DNA of 64,000 nucleotides from Citrobacter sp. JGM124 (GTDB lineage: Bacteria; Pseudomonadota; Gammaproteobacteria; Enterobacterales; Enterobacteriaceae). Shown one piece after another: positions 34,815 through 43,130 of this stretch. The stretch spans positions 1 through 64,000 of the forward strand of contig NZ_JAERJD010000004.1 in the NCBI RefSeq assembly GCF_018257795.1, read 5' to 3'. The notes under the pieces are model-generated. The model saw only the letters and a program-made list of their open reading frames with translations, did not search any database and was not told where the DNA came from. The translations under genes were made by a program, and so were the position numbers. Each line of letters starts with the position of its first letter. The first letter of the stretch is position 1.

Positions 34815-35973
34815 CAGCGCTGCTTCAATGCTGGCTCAGTTACTTGCATTTGATACAACGAGCCGGGAATCAAATTTGGCCCTGATCGAGATGATCAGCC
34901 ATTTTTTAACTGATCGAGGTATCACTCCCCATCTTTTTTATGAAAAAAATGGGGCCAAAGCAAACTTGTATGCCCGCATTGGACCCGGCGGCGCAGGGGG
35001 CGTCATGCTTTCCGGTCATACGGATACCGTCCCGGTAGATGGTCAGTCGTGGACTGTGCCGCCTTTCCAGTTGACGGAACAGGAAGGGCGTTACTATGGG
35101 CGCGGTAGTGCTGATATGAAAGGTTTTTTGGCCTGTGTACTGGCATCACTGGATACCTTTTTAAACGCCCCACTGCGCATGCCACTGCATTTAGCCTTCT
35201 CCTATGATGAAGAGGTTGGCTGCCTGGGGGTTCGCAGTATGGTGGACTACCTGCAGGCATCCCCGGAAAAACCCGCATTGTGCATTATTGGTGAGCCTAC
35301 AGAGATGTCTCCAGTGTACGGACATAAAGGGAAACTGGCCGTACGCTGCCTGATTGAGGGGCATGCCTGTCACTCTGCCTATGCCCCGGAAGGCGTTAAT
35401 GGGATTCGCTATGCCACCAAACTGATGACTCGACTTGAGGAATTGGGTAATGCCTTTGCCACTGAGCGGGACTTGCGTTTTTACCCTGCCTTTAGCACGG
35501 TTCAGGTTGGCACTATCAAAGGGGGCAGCGCTCTTAATATCGTCCCTCAGTACTGTAGCTTTGATTTTGAAATCCGCTATCTGCCTCAGTCAAATCCGTA
35601 TGAGGTAACCCGGGCCCTGACAGAATATGCCCATCATCAGCTTCTGCCTGAAATGCAGCAGATTGCCCAGCAGAGCAATATCCAGTTTCAAACCCTGAGT
35701 CATTATCCAGGATTACTGAGCGACCCTCAGTCTGACTTTTCCCAATGGCTGGCCCAGTGGTGTGGTAGTGAGAACTTTACTACCGTCGCTTTTGGCACTG
35801 AAGGGGGATTATTTAATGAGGCGGGTATTGCGACGCTTATCTGTGGCCCTGGAAGCATGGATCAAGGGCATAAAGCGGACGAATATATTGAAATAGAACA
35901 AATTAATCGCTGTATGAAAATGCTGGAAAATCTTTGTCACTGGATGTCTTTCCCCCAGGAGGGCGTGTCATGA
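34807..35973 (+). CDS. M20-family amidohydrolase, acetylornithine deacetylase (ArgE) type
   Basis: This 388-residue zinc hydrolase has the dinuclear metal site: His71 and Asp73 (SGHTDTVPVDG), Asp103 (RGSADMKG), the catalytic pair Glu135-Glu136 (YDEEVGCLG), and a C-terminal His in GPGSMDQGHKADEYIE. The ArgE/DapE group removes acyl groups from N-acylated amino acids. Lying inside this catabolic run rather than with arginine genes, it probably hydrolyses a different N-acyl compound. The ATG at 34807 overlaps the DUF1028 gene; an in-frame ATG 15 nt upstream is also possible. Confidence 0.9.
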   Translation: MSDSAASMLAQLLAFDTTSRESNLALIEMISHFLTDRGITPHLFYEKNGAKANLYARIGPGGAGGVMLSGHTDTVPVDGQSWTVPPFQLTEQEGRYYGRGSADMKGFLACVLASLDTFLNAPLRMPLHLAFSYDEEVGCLGVRSMVDYLQASPEKPALCIIGEPTEMSPVYGHKGKLAVRCLIEGHACHSAYAPEGVNGIRYATKLMTRLEELGNAFATERDLRFYPAFSTVQVGTIKGGSALNIVPQYCSFDFEIRYLPQSNPYEVTRALTEYAHHQLLPEMQQIAQQSNIQFQTLSHYPGLLSDPQSDFSQWLAQWCGSENFTTVAFGTEGGLFNEAGIATLICGPGSMDQGHKADEYIEIEQINRCMKMLENLCHWMSFPQEGVS

Positions 35974-36944
35974 ATGGCGTCAATGAGACCTTTAAAGCCG
36001 TATTTTTAGATTATGACAGCCTGTATACCGAAGATCTTGATACTCAGTCTCTGGACGGGATTTTTACCCATATTGAGCGCTATCCACACAGTGAATATTC
36101 CCGGATAGCTGACAGATTACAGGGAGCGGATGCCGCTATTGTCAGTGACGTTGCTATTGATGCGCAGATTTTTGCTGCTGTTCCCTCCCTGAAGCTAGTG
36201 CTGGTGGCGGCAACAGGAACGGATCAGATTGATTTGGCGGCTGCCAGAGAACATGGGGTTAGGGTATGTCATTGTCGTGATTATGCCACCTGGTCCCTGG
36301 CACAGCATGCGTTTTCATTACTGCTGGCGTTAACGAATAACACAGTGAATTACCATACGCTGGTGCTGTCAGGAGCATGGCAGCAGGCGGCCTCATTCTG
36401 CTTGCCTCATTTTCCCCTGATCCAACTGGCCGGCAAAACCTTGGGTATTGTCGGGTATGGGGCTTCTGGTCAGCGTATGGCCCAGATAGGGGCCGCTTTT
36501 GGGATGCGGGTGATGATTGCCACATTGCCAGGGCGGAGTTCCAGTGATGATCGTACTGAGCTGGATACCCTGCTTCCCCTGGTGGATGTCTTGTCTCTTC
36601 ATTGCCCTCTGACGGAAGACACCCGCCATTTGCTGAATTATCAGCGTCTGGCACTGATGAAAAAAGAGGCCTTTATCATCAATGTTGCCCGAGGGGCAAT
36701 TATTGATGAACGGGCACTGGCTGAGGTATTACAGAACGGTCAAATAGCAGGGGCGGGTCTTGATGTTTTGAGCAATGAACCCCCTCCGGCTGATCACCCT
36801 TTATTACAAGGTGATATTCCACATCTTCTTATTACCCCACATGTTGCCTGGAGCAGTCGCGCGGCGCGACAGGGGGTTATACATCAACTAGCTGAAAATG
36901 CGCGGGCTTTTCGTTCCGGGGAACCGATGCGGGTGGTGGCATAG
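35970..36944 (+). CDS. D-isomer-specific 2-hydroxyacid dehydrogenase
   Basis: This is a 324-residue NAD(P)-dependent dehydrogenase. The nucleotide-binding motif GIVGYGASGQRMAQI is near residue 150; the catalytic triad appears as Arg in NVARGAIID, Glu in LDVLSNEPP and His in TPHVAWSS. Relatives interconvert 2-oxo and D-2-hydroxy acids such as hydroxypyruvate/glycerate. It overlaps the M20 gene by ATGA behind AGGAGG. Here it may process the oxo acid left after amine removal. Confidence 0.9.
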   Translation: MNGVNETFKAVFLDYDSLYTEDLDTQSLDGIFTHIERYPHSEYSRIADRLQGADAAIVSDVAIDAQIFAAVPSLKLVLVAATGTDQIDLAAAREHGVRVCHCRDYATWSLAQHAFSLLLALTNNTVNYHTLVLSGAWQQAASFCLPHFPLIQLAGKTLGIVGYGASGQRMAQIGAAFGMRVMIATLPGRSSSDDRTELDTLLPLVDVLSLHCPLTEDTRHLLNYQRLALMKKEAFIINVARGAIIDERALAEVLQNGQIAGAGLDVLSNEPPPADHPLLQGDIPHLLITPHVAWSSRAARQGVIHQLAENARAFRSGEPMRVVA

Positions 36945-36979
36945 ACAGGTCTTAACGATATCTATTCAGGGGGTAAATA

Positions 36980-37798
36980 ATGCAGAATCATCAACATCCA
37001 AGGGTTGAGCTCGATACGATAAATACCTGGCAGGCAGAGGGCGTTGTGTTACTTAAAGGGGTATTTACCCCCTGGATCGACTCGCTTGCGAGTGGCGTTA
37101 GTACGCTGATGGCAAATCCCAGCCAGTATGGTCATGCCCGCACTGTTATCCCGAAAGATGGTTCAGCACCATTTTTTCAGGATTATTGTAACTGGTCGCG
37201 GATCCCGGAATTTGAAGCGTTTGTGTTCCAGTCCCCTGCGGCAGAAATTGCCGCCGCCCTGATGAAGTCTCAAACCGCCAAGTTCTTCCATGATCATGTA
37301 CTGGTCAAGCAAGCGGGAGGCAGCACCATAACCCCCTGGCATCATGACCAGCCTTATTATTGCGTTCATGGGCAACAAAATGTCAGTTTTTGGATCCCAC
37401 TCGACCCGGTTTCAGAAGACATCTCCCTGCGCTGCATTCGGGGGTCTCACCTGTGGAATGATGAATTTAGTCCGACCCGATTCAACGGGACTCAGCTTTA
37501 TCAGCATAAGCGTTTCAAAGACATGCCGGATATTGATGGCCATCAGGATAAATACGATATTGTGAACTGGGCTCTGGAACCTGGGGATGCTGTTGCTTTT
37601 CATTTTCGTACATTGCATGGTGCCAGAGGAAATCATACTGCAAACTCGCGCCGGGTCTTTTCCGCTCGCTGGGTTGGCGATGATGCGACCTTTGCTGACC
37701 GTGGCGGTGTGACATCACCCCCTTTCCCGGAGCTGACGTTACAGGATGGTGAGCCGCTTGTATCCCCCCTCTTCCCTGAAGTGTGGCCGATAAAATAA
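36980..37798 (+). CDS. PhyH-type Fe(II)/2-oxoglutarate-dependent dioxygenase
   Basis: This 272-residue protein has the iron facial triad of the phytanoyl-CoA dioxygenase family: His121 and Asp123 in WHHDQPYY and His213 in LHGARGN, with Arg224/225 placed to bind 2-oxoglutarate. The family hydroxylates small molecules including ectoine and phosphonates. It begins 35 bp after the dehydrogenase and closes the cluster. A hydroxylation followed by cleavage by the class II aldolase is a reasonable, unproven scheme. Confidence 0.9.
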   Translation: MQNHQHPRVELDTINTWQAEGVVLLKGVFTPWIDSLASGVSTLMANPSQYGHARTVIPKDGSAPFFQDYCNWSRIPEFEAFVFQSPAAEIAAALMKSQTAKFFHDHVLVKQAGGSTITPWHHDQPYYCVHGQQNVSFWIPLDPVSEDISLRCIRGSHLWNDEFSPTRFNGTQLYQHKRFKDMPDIDGHQDKYDIVNWALEPGDAVAFHFRTLHGARGNHTANSRRVFSARWVGDDATFADRGGVTSPPFPELTLQDGEPLVSPLFPEVWPIK

Positions 37799-38028
37799 GT
37801 TCGGTCTTCCTCCGTTATCCAGGGGAAACTCTCAGAGACCTGTAACCGCGAATGCACACTTACCCCTGGCTCTTGCGTCATGCGTAGGGCCAGTCTGCCC
37901 CTCTTGGGCAACCTTCCCCGCTACATTGTAATACGCCCTGGTGGGCAATGACTGGCGCAGGCCTATTTTTTGCCCGATACTGAGCTATTAACATTCAAAA
38001 ATGATCCAATAAAAATGGCTGACTATCT

Positions 38029-38049
38029 TTATTTCGACTTAAAAAATAA
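38029..38049. promoter_or_regulatory. Candidate distal NagC operator of glmUS
   Basis: Inverted arms TTATTT (38029-38034) and AAATAA (38044-38049) are separated by 9 bp, as in the A/T-armed palindromes bound by NagC. In E. coli NagC activates glmUS from two upstream sites; a second candidate lies about 150 bp closer to glmU. Confidence 0.4.
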
Positions 38050-38176
38050 TAAGTAATTCATATTGATAGTTTTTTTTAGGTTCGTTTTTAATCATGTATT
38101 GCACTTGTAATACTCGTTATTGGGGGAAATATTGCCATAACAGGGCTAAATAGTGCGTTGATTAGGTATTTTCTGG

Positions 38177-38207
38177 TTCTACATTTTTCAGTGCAAAATA
38201 TGTAGAA
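38177..38207. promoter_or_regulatory. Inverted repeat and candidate proximal NagC site before glmU
   Basis: Outer arms TTCTACAT (38177-38184) and ATGTAGAA (38200-38207) are perfectly inverted; inside them TTTT/AAAA flank CAGTGC, giving a NagC-like ATTTTTCAGTGCAAAATAT core. It ends 52 bp before the glmU ATG. It could be an operator or a leader hairpin. Confidence 0.4.
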
Positions 38208-38259
38208 TTTTCAAAGCTAAATCGCTTTACTTCTTTCACACAACAGATTCAGGACACGT

Positions 38260-39630
38260 ATGGCAAACAGTGCAATGAGCGTGGTTATTCTTGCCGCAGG
38301 CAAAGGAACCCGCATGTATTCTGACCTTCCTAAAGTACTTCATACTTTGGCCGGGAAACCTATGGTGCAGCATGTGATTGATGCGGCAAAAAAACTGGGG
38401 GCACAACATGTGAACCTGGTGTATGGCCATGGTGGATACCTGTTAAAACAAACTCTGAGCGACGAGTCATTGAACTGGGTATTGCAGGCAGAGCAGTTGG
38501 GCACGGGTCATGCTATGCAAATGGCGGCACCTTTCTTTGCGGATGATGAAGATATCATGATGCTTTACGGTGACGTGCCACTGATTGCTGTTGAAACACT
38601 CCAGCGTTTGCATGAAATCAAACCGGCAGGTGGTATTGCGTTACTGACAGCAGTGCTCGATGACCCGACGGGTTATGGGCGTATTGCTCGTGAAAACGGC
38701 CAGGTGGTTGGTATTGTCGAACAAAAAGATGCCAGCGATGAACAGCGTAAAATCACCGAGATTAATACCGGTATTTTGGTTGCTGGTGGCGAGGATATGA
38801 AACGCTGGTTAAGCCTTCTTGATAATAATAATGCTCAAGGCGAGTTTTATATTACGGATATTATTGCCATAGCCCACAAGGAAGGGCGTGAAATTGCGAC
38901 AGTACACCCGCAGCGATTAAGTGAAATGGAAGGGGTTAATAACCGTCTTCAATTGGCTCGACTGGAGCGTATTTATCAGCATGAGCAGGCAGAAAAATTA
39001 CTACTGGCAGGGGTTATGCTCCGTGATGCAGCCCGTTTTGATCTGCGTGGTGAATTGACCCATGGGCGAGACGTTGAGATTGACACCAATGTCATTATCG
39101 AAGGTCACGTGACTCTGGGGAACCGAGTGAAGATTGGTACCGGCTGTGTAATTAAGAATGCAGTCATCGGCGATGACTGCGAAATCAGCCCCTATACCGT
39201 CATTGAAGATGCCACACTAGAAGCATCATGCACTATTGGCCCATTTGCTCGTCTGCGTCCAGGCAGTGAACTGGCAGAAGGGGCTCATGTGGGGAACTTC
39301 GTCGAGATGAAAAAAGCGCGTCTCGGTAAAGGCTCCAAGGCAGGACATTTGAGCTACCTGGGAGATGCTGAAATTGGCGATAACGTCAACATTGGCGCCG
39401 GAACCATTACCTGTAATTACGATGGGGCTAATAAACATAAAACCGTGATTGGTGATGATGTCTTTGTTGGGTCAGATACCCAGCTTGTTGCCCCGGTAAA
39501 TGTGGCAAGTGGGGTGACTATTGCTGCAGGAACCACGGTTACGCGTGATGTTTATGAACCTGGGCTGGTTATCAGTCGGGTAAAACAGAGCCAGAACCGT
39601 GACTGGCAGCGCCCAGTGAAAAAGAAATAA
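38260..39630 (+). CDS. glmU: Bifunctional UDP-GlcNAc pyrophosphorylase / glucosamine-1-phosphate acetyltransferase GlmU
   Basis: GlmU makes UDP-GlcNAc for peptidoglycan and LPS. The product has 456 residues, as in E. coli. The N-terminal uridyltransferase domain has LAAGKGTRM near residue 12 and MLYGDVPL near 103; the C-terminal half is a left-handed beta helix of hexapeptide repeats (isoleucine-patch) with the acetyltransferase region [12 protein letters not shown] and [11 protein letters not shown]. It forms an operon with glmS 260 bp downstream. Confidence 0.98.
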   Translation: MANSAMSVVILAAGKGTRMYSDLPKVLHTLAGKPMVQHVIDAAKKLGAQHVNLVYGHGGYLLKQTLSDESLNWVLQAEQLGTGHAMQMAAPFFADDEDIMMLYGDVPLIAVETLQRLHEIKPAGGIALLTAVLDDPTGYGRIARENGQVVGIVEQKDASDEQRKITEINTGILVAGGEDMKRWLSLLDNNNAQGEFYITDIIAIAHKEGREIATVHPQRLSEMEGVNNRLQLARLERIYQHEQAEKLLLAGVMLRDAARFDLRGELTHGRDVEIDTNVIIEGHVTLGNRVKIGTGCVIKNAVIGDDCEISPYTVIEDATLEASCTIGPFARLRPGSELAEGAHVGNFVEMKKARLGKGSKAGHLSYLGDAEIGDNVNIGAGTITCNYDGANKHKTVIGDDVFVGSDTQLVAPVNVASGVTIAAGTTVTRDVYEPGLVISRVKQSQNRDWQRPVKKK

Positions 39631-39710
39631 TTGTTTTCATGCCCGCTATTGTTCTGGTTGCTTAAAGGGGAGCAAAATGACTCCCTGTAATATGAATGAT
39701 GAACGGCATG

Positions 39711-39737
39711 TGCCTCTTGCCCTTTGGGCAAGAGGCA
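39711..39737 (+). other. Strong hairpin in the glmU-glmS spacer
   Basis: A perfect 12-bp stem, TGCCTCTTGCCC at 39711-39722 and GGGCAAGAGGCA at 39726-39737, with a 3-nt loop and no T run. It is not a standard terminator, so it may stabilise or mark processing of the glmUS mRNA. A second small stem GGCTATT/AATAGCC follows at 39746-39765. In E. coli the glmUS transcript is cut between the genes and glmS is controlled by the small RNA GlmZ. Confidence 0.7.
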
Positions 39738-39890
39738 GGAATGAAGGCTATTCTCGAAAATAGCCCGTTCCGTTAGTAGTAAATACATAATAACCCCACT
39801 CTCTACAAGGCTCGGGGCTCCGGAATAAACCGGAATAATCAGGTCAGCGACAACCTATGACGGAAACGTCATTCTCAGGACTTACAACTT

Positions 39891-41720
39891 ATGTGTGGAA
39901 TTGTTGGCGCAGTAGCGCAACGTGATATTTCAGAAATTTTGATCGAAGGTCTTCGTCGTCTGGAATACCGTGGATATGACTCAGCAGGTCTTGCTGTGGT
40001 CGATGACGCAGGGCATATGACACGTTTACGTCGTGTGGGTAAAGTACAGAAGCTTGCAGAAGCAGCAGAAGACACTGCCCTGCATGGTGGTACTGGGATC
40101 GCGCATACCCGTTGGGCGACACATGGTGAACCCTCTGAAGCGAATGCACACCCTCATGTATCGGGTCCTATCGCGGTGGTTCACAATGGTATTATTGAAA
40201 ACTATGAACCCTTACGTGAAATATTAAAAAAACGTGGCTATGTGTTTGTATCAGAAACAGATACCGAGGTTATTGCTCACTTAGTTCACTGGGAGCTGGA
40301 GCAGGGCGGTACTTTGCGTGAAGCTGTTTTACGGACTATTCCACAATTACGTGGTGCTTATGGCACAGTGATTATGGACTCACGTGACCCAGGCATCTTG
40401 TTAGCCGCACGCTCAGGTAGCCCGATGGTTATCGGTTTAGGGGTTGGCGAAAACTTTATTGCCTCTGATCAGCTCGCATTACTGCCAGTAACCCGCCGTT
40501 TTATCTTCCTTGAAGAGGGAGATATTGCCGAGGTGACACGTCGCCATGTAACCCTATTTAATAGTCAGGGTGACGAAATTCAGCGCCCGGATATTGAGTC
40601 TAATTTGCAGTATGATGCCGGTGATAAAGGTATTTACCGTCATTACATGCAGAAAGAGATTTACGAACAGCCAAATGCTATCAAACAGACCTTGTCCGGG
40701 CGTATTAGCCACGGGCAGGTTGATCTGAGTGAATTGGGCCCAAAAGCCAATGAACTCCTGTCCCAGGTTGAACATATTCAGATTGTTGCCTGTGGAACCT
40801 CGTATAACTCCGGCATGGTGTCACGTTACTGGTTTGAGTCACTGGCTGGCATTCCTTGCGACGTTGAAATCGCCTCTGAATTTCGCTATCGCAAGTCTGC
40901 TGTACGCCGTAATAGCCTGATTATTACCCTCTCCCAGTCTGGTGAAACCGCGGATACTCTCGCAGCCTTACGTCTGGCAAAAGAGCTGGGGTATCTGGGT
41001 TCGCTGGCGGTTTGTAACGTTGCAGGCTCTTCACTGGTTCGGGAATCAGACCTTGCAATAATGACGAATGCGGGTACTGAAATCGGTGTTGCCTCAACGA
41101 AAGCCTTTACCACCCAGTTGACTGTATTGTTGATGCTGGTGGCTAAACTGGGCCGTCTGAAAGGTGTGGATGAGTCTATTGAGCACGATATTGTGCATGG
41201 CTTGCAGGCCCTGCCTAGCCGTATTGACCAAATGCTTTCCCAGGATAAACGTATTGAAGCACTGGCGGAGCACTTCTCTGACAAGCATCATGCTCTGTTC
41301 CTTGGGCGAGGTGATCAGTACCCAATTGCAATGGAAGGGGCTCTGAAACTTAAAGAGATCTCTTATATTCATGCAGAAGCCTATGCTGCGGGTGAGCTGA
41401 AACATGGCCCACTGGCACTGATCGATGCTGATATGCCGGTCATTGTGGTTGCACCGAATAATGAGCTACTGGAGAAACTCAAATCTAACATCGAAGAGGT
41501 ACGTGCCCGTGGGGGTGAACTGTATGTCTTTGCTGACCGTGACGCAGGTTTTACCAGCAGTGATAACATGCATATTATTGAGATGCCGCATGTTGAAGAG
41601 GTGATTGCACCTATTTTCTATACAGTGCCTTTGCAATTGCTTTCTTACCATGTTGCTTTGATCAAGGGTACGGATGTTGATCAGCCACGTAACCTGGCGA
41701 AGTCCGTGACTGTGGAATAA
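39891..41720 (+). CDS. glmS: Glutamine-fructose-6-phosphate aminotransferase GlmS
   Basis: GlmS makes glucosamine 6-phosphate from fructose 6-phosphate and glutamine. The 609-residue product equals E. coli GlmS. Cys2 of MCGIVGA is the N-terminal nucleophile of the glutaminase domain ([27 protein letters not shown]); two SIS sugar-isomerase domains follow ([44 protein letters not shown]). It ends in the conserved [13 protein letters not shown]. Confidence 0.98.
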   Translation: MCGIVGAVAQRDISEILIEGLRRLEYRGYDSAGLAVVDDAGHMTRLRRVGKVQKLAEAAEDTALHGGTGIAHTRWATHGEPSEANAHPHVSGPIAVVHNGIIENYEPLREILKKRGYVFVSETDTEVIAHLVHWELEQGGTLREAVLRTIPQLRGAYGTVIMDSRDPGILLAARSGSPMVIGLGVGENFIASDQLALLPVTRRFIFLEEGDIAEVTRRHVTLFNSQGDEIQRPDIESNLQYDAGDKGIYRHYMQKEIYEQPNAIKQTLSGRISHGQVDLSELGPKANELLSQVEHIQIVACGTSYNSGMVSRYWFESLAGIPCDVEIASEFRYRKSAVRRNSLIITLSQSGETADTLAALRLAKELGYLGSLAVCNVAGSSLVRESDLAIMTNAGTEIGVASTKAFTTQLTVLLMLVAKLGRLKGVDESIEHDIVHGLQALPSRIDQMLSQDKRIEALAEHFSDKHHALFLGRGDQYPIAMEGALKLKEISYIHAEAYAAGELKHGPLALIDADMPVIVVAPNNELLEKLKSNIEEVRARGGELYVFADRDAGFTSSDNMHIIEMPHVEEVIAPIFYTVPLQLLSYHVALIKGTDVDQPRNLAKSVTVE

Positions 41721-41758
41721 GATTTTTAGCAAAAATCAGCAGAAGTTGTAGCATCAGG

Positions 41759-41799
41759 AAGTCCAGTTATGCGCCTTAAAAAGCAGACTGGACTTTTTT
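41759..41799 (+). terminator. Terminator of glmUS
   Basis: A 9-bp perfect stem AAGTCCAGT (41759-41767) / ACTGGACTT (41787-41795) is followed by six T. The loop is long (19 nt). Confidence 0.8.
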
Positions 41800-41935
41800 A
41801 TGGCCAAATAACAGCAATGCTACTCATAGACCATACTGTTTGTCTGACGCAAGAAGGACGTGGTCAGGTTGCGTGGTAAACCGCCCTATTAAGCCCGTTA
41901 TGGGAAGCCTGGTTCCATGTCATGCACTGAATTGC

Positions 41936-41964
41936 CTCACCTGCACATAGACAGTGCAGGTGAG
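41936..41964. terminator. Hairpin between convergent glmS and asparaginase genes
   Basis: A perfect 11-bp stem CTCACCTGCAC (41936-41946) / GTGCAGGTGAG (41954-41964) with a 7-nt loop lies 10 bp beyond the asparaginase stop. There is no T tract on either strand, so it may stabilise the 3' end or act as a weak bidirectional terminator. Confidence 0.55.
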
Positions 41965-41973
41965 AAGGGGATG

Positions 41974-43023
41974 TTACTCTTCAAAATAGCTGCGGATTTT
42001 TTCCATGTTATCGCCGTCGGCCAGTGCCAGTGATAACAGAATACGTGCTTTCTGCGGGTTATAAACACCACTGCCGATACCATCTTCCTTGGTTTTAGCC
42101 GTGACGTAGCCATTACCTGTACGCGTACTTAACACGACGGGGATACCTTTCGCCATTGCCTTTCTGATTTCTTCCTTAACACCCGATGAGGTTGCGCCAT
42201 TACCACTACCAGCGATAACGATACCCTTGGCTCCATGTTCAATGGCGGTGCTCAGAAAATCGCTATCTTGATCTTGATAGCTGTACAGAATGTCCACCTT
42301 CGGCAGGGTAGTTTTGTCACTGACATCAAAGGACGGTTTGTTTTCCGGGAGTGCAGGCTGATAGAAAAAATACGGCTTGCCAGCGTAAAATGCACCCAAA
42401 TATCCTTGCTCGTTAGCTTTGAAGGTATCCAGTGCAGTCGCATTGGTTTTGGTGGTGTAGAAGGCGGAGCCTATGCGGTCGTTAAGTAATACCATTACGC
42501 CACGTTTGTCCGCTCTGGGACTGGCAGCCAGTGTAACGGCTTCCAACAGATTCATTGGGCCATCAGCGCTGATAGCGGTGGCAGGACGCATTGCACCAAC
42601 GACCACGACCGGTTTATCACTTTTTACTGTCAAGTCCAGGAAGAATGCGGTTTCCTCTAACGTATCAGTACCGTGCGTCACGACTGCACCATGCGTATCC
42701 GGGTTTTTTAGTTGCTGGTTAATTGCTTTAGACAGTTTCAGCAAAATAGCCTGATTGATATTACCGCTGGCAGTATTCGCGATTTGTTCACTCTGTACTG
42801 TTGCCACATTAGCAATCGCGGGCACAGCACTTACCAGATCCTGTACGCCTATTGCGCCCGCTTTGTATCCGGTAGTGGCCGTATCAGATTCAGCTTTTCC
42901 CGCGATAGTGCCACCAGTGGCGTAGATAGTTACGCCGGGTTTTGTATCGGAAGCCAGCAGGGACTGAGAAGATAAAAGTAAACAGGCTGCTGTGATAACA
43001 CCCGCTATGGTTGACAGTTGCAT
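41974..43023 (-). CDS. ansB: Periplasmic L-asparaginase II
   Basis: This enzyme hydrolyses asparagine (and some glutamine) to aspartate and ammonia in the periplasm. The 349-residue precursor has a signal peptide cut near residue 24 (SLLA/SDTK). The first active-site Thr is Thr39 in YATGGTIAG, and the second Thr-Asp pair lies in THGTDTLEETAFFLD; both are intact. Length matches E. coli AnsB (348). It is alone here, convergent with glmS. Confidence 0.95.
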   Translation of the reverse strand: MQLSTIAGVITAACLLLSSQSLLASDTKPGVTIYATGGTIAGKAESDTATTGYKAGAIGVQDLVSAVPAIANVATVQSEQIANTASGNINQAILLKLSKAINQQLKNPDTHGAVVTHGTDTLEETAFFLDLTVKSDKPVVVVGAMRPATAISADGPMNLLEAVTLAASPRADKRGVMVLLNDRIGSAFYTTKTNATALDTFKANEQGYLGAFYAGKPYFFYQPALPENKPSFDVSDKTTLPKVDILYSYQDQDSDFLSTAIEHGAKGIVIAGSGNGATSSGVKEEIRKAMAKGIPVVLSTRTGNGYVTAKTKEDGIGSGVYNPQKARILLSLALADGDNMEKIRSYFEE

Positions 43024-43130
43024 AGTGTAAATACCCTTGTATTAGCGACAAAAATAGAACTAATGCACTTTTCATACCAGTTTTAACTGACTATTTTGAG
43101 GTTATCGTTTGAGTCTTGCAGAGAGGCGGA

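Larger units (their letters stand above)
37799..38259. other. Intergenic region between the inserted cluster and glmU
   Basis: About 460 bp without a gene. The left part is of normal composition and may hold the cluster's 3' end; the right part (from ~37980) is A/T-rich and contains the glmU promoter region with two NagC-like palindromes described separately. No strong Rho-independent terminator is visible after the dioxygenase gene. Confidence 0.6.

Noticed and set aside
27425-38259. Mobile element or genomic island with integrase
   Set aside because: No integrase, transposase, tRNA target or flanking direct repeat was found at either edge, so transfer is inferred only from synteny.
39631-39890. 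glmS ribozyme/riboswitch
   Set aside because: The glmS ribozyme belongs to Gram-positive bacteria; the spacer shows only simple hairpins and enterobacteria use sRNA control.
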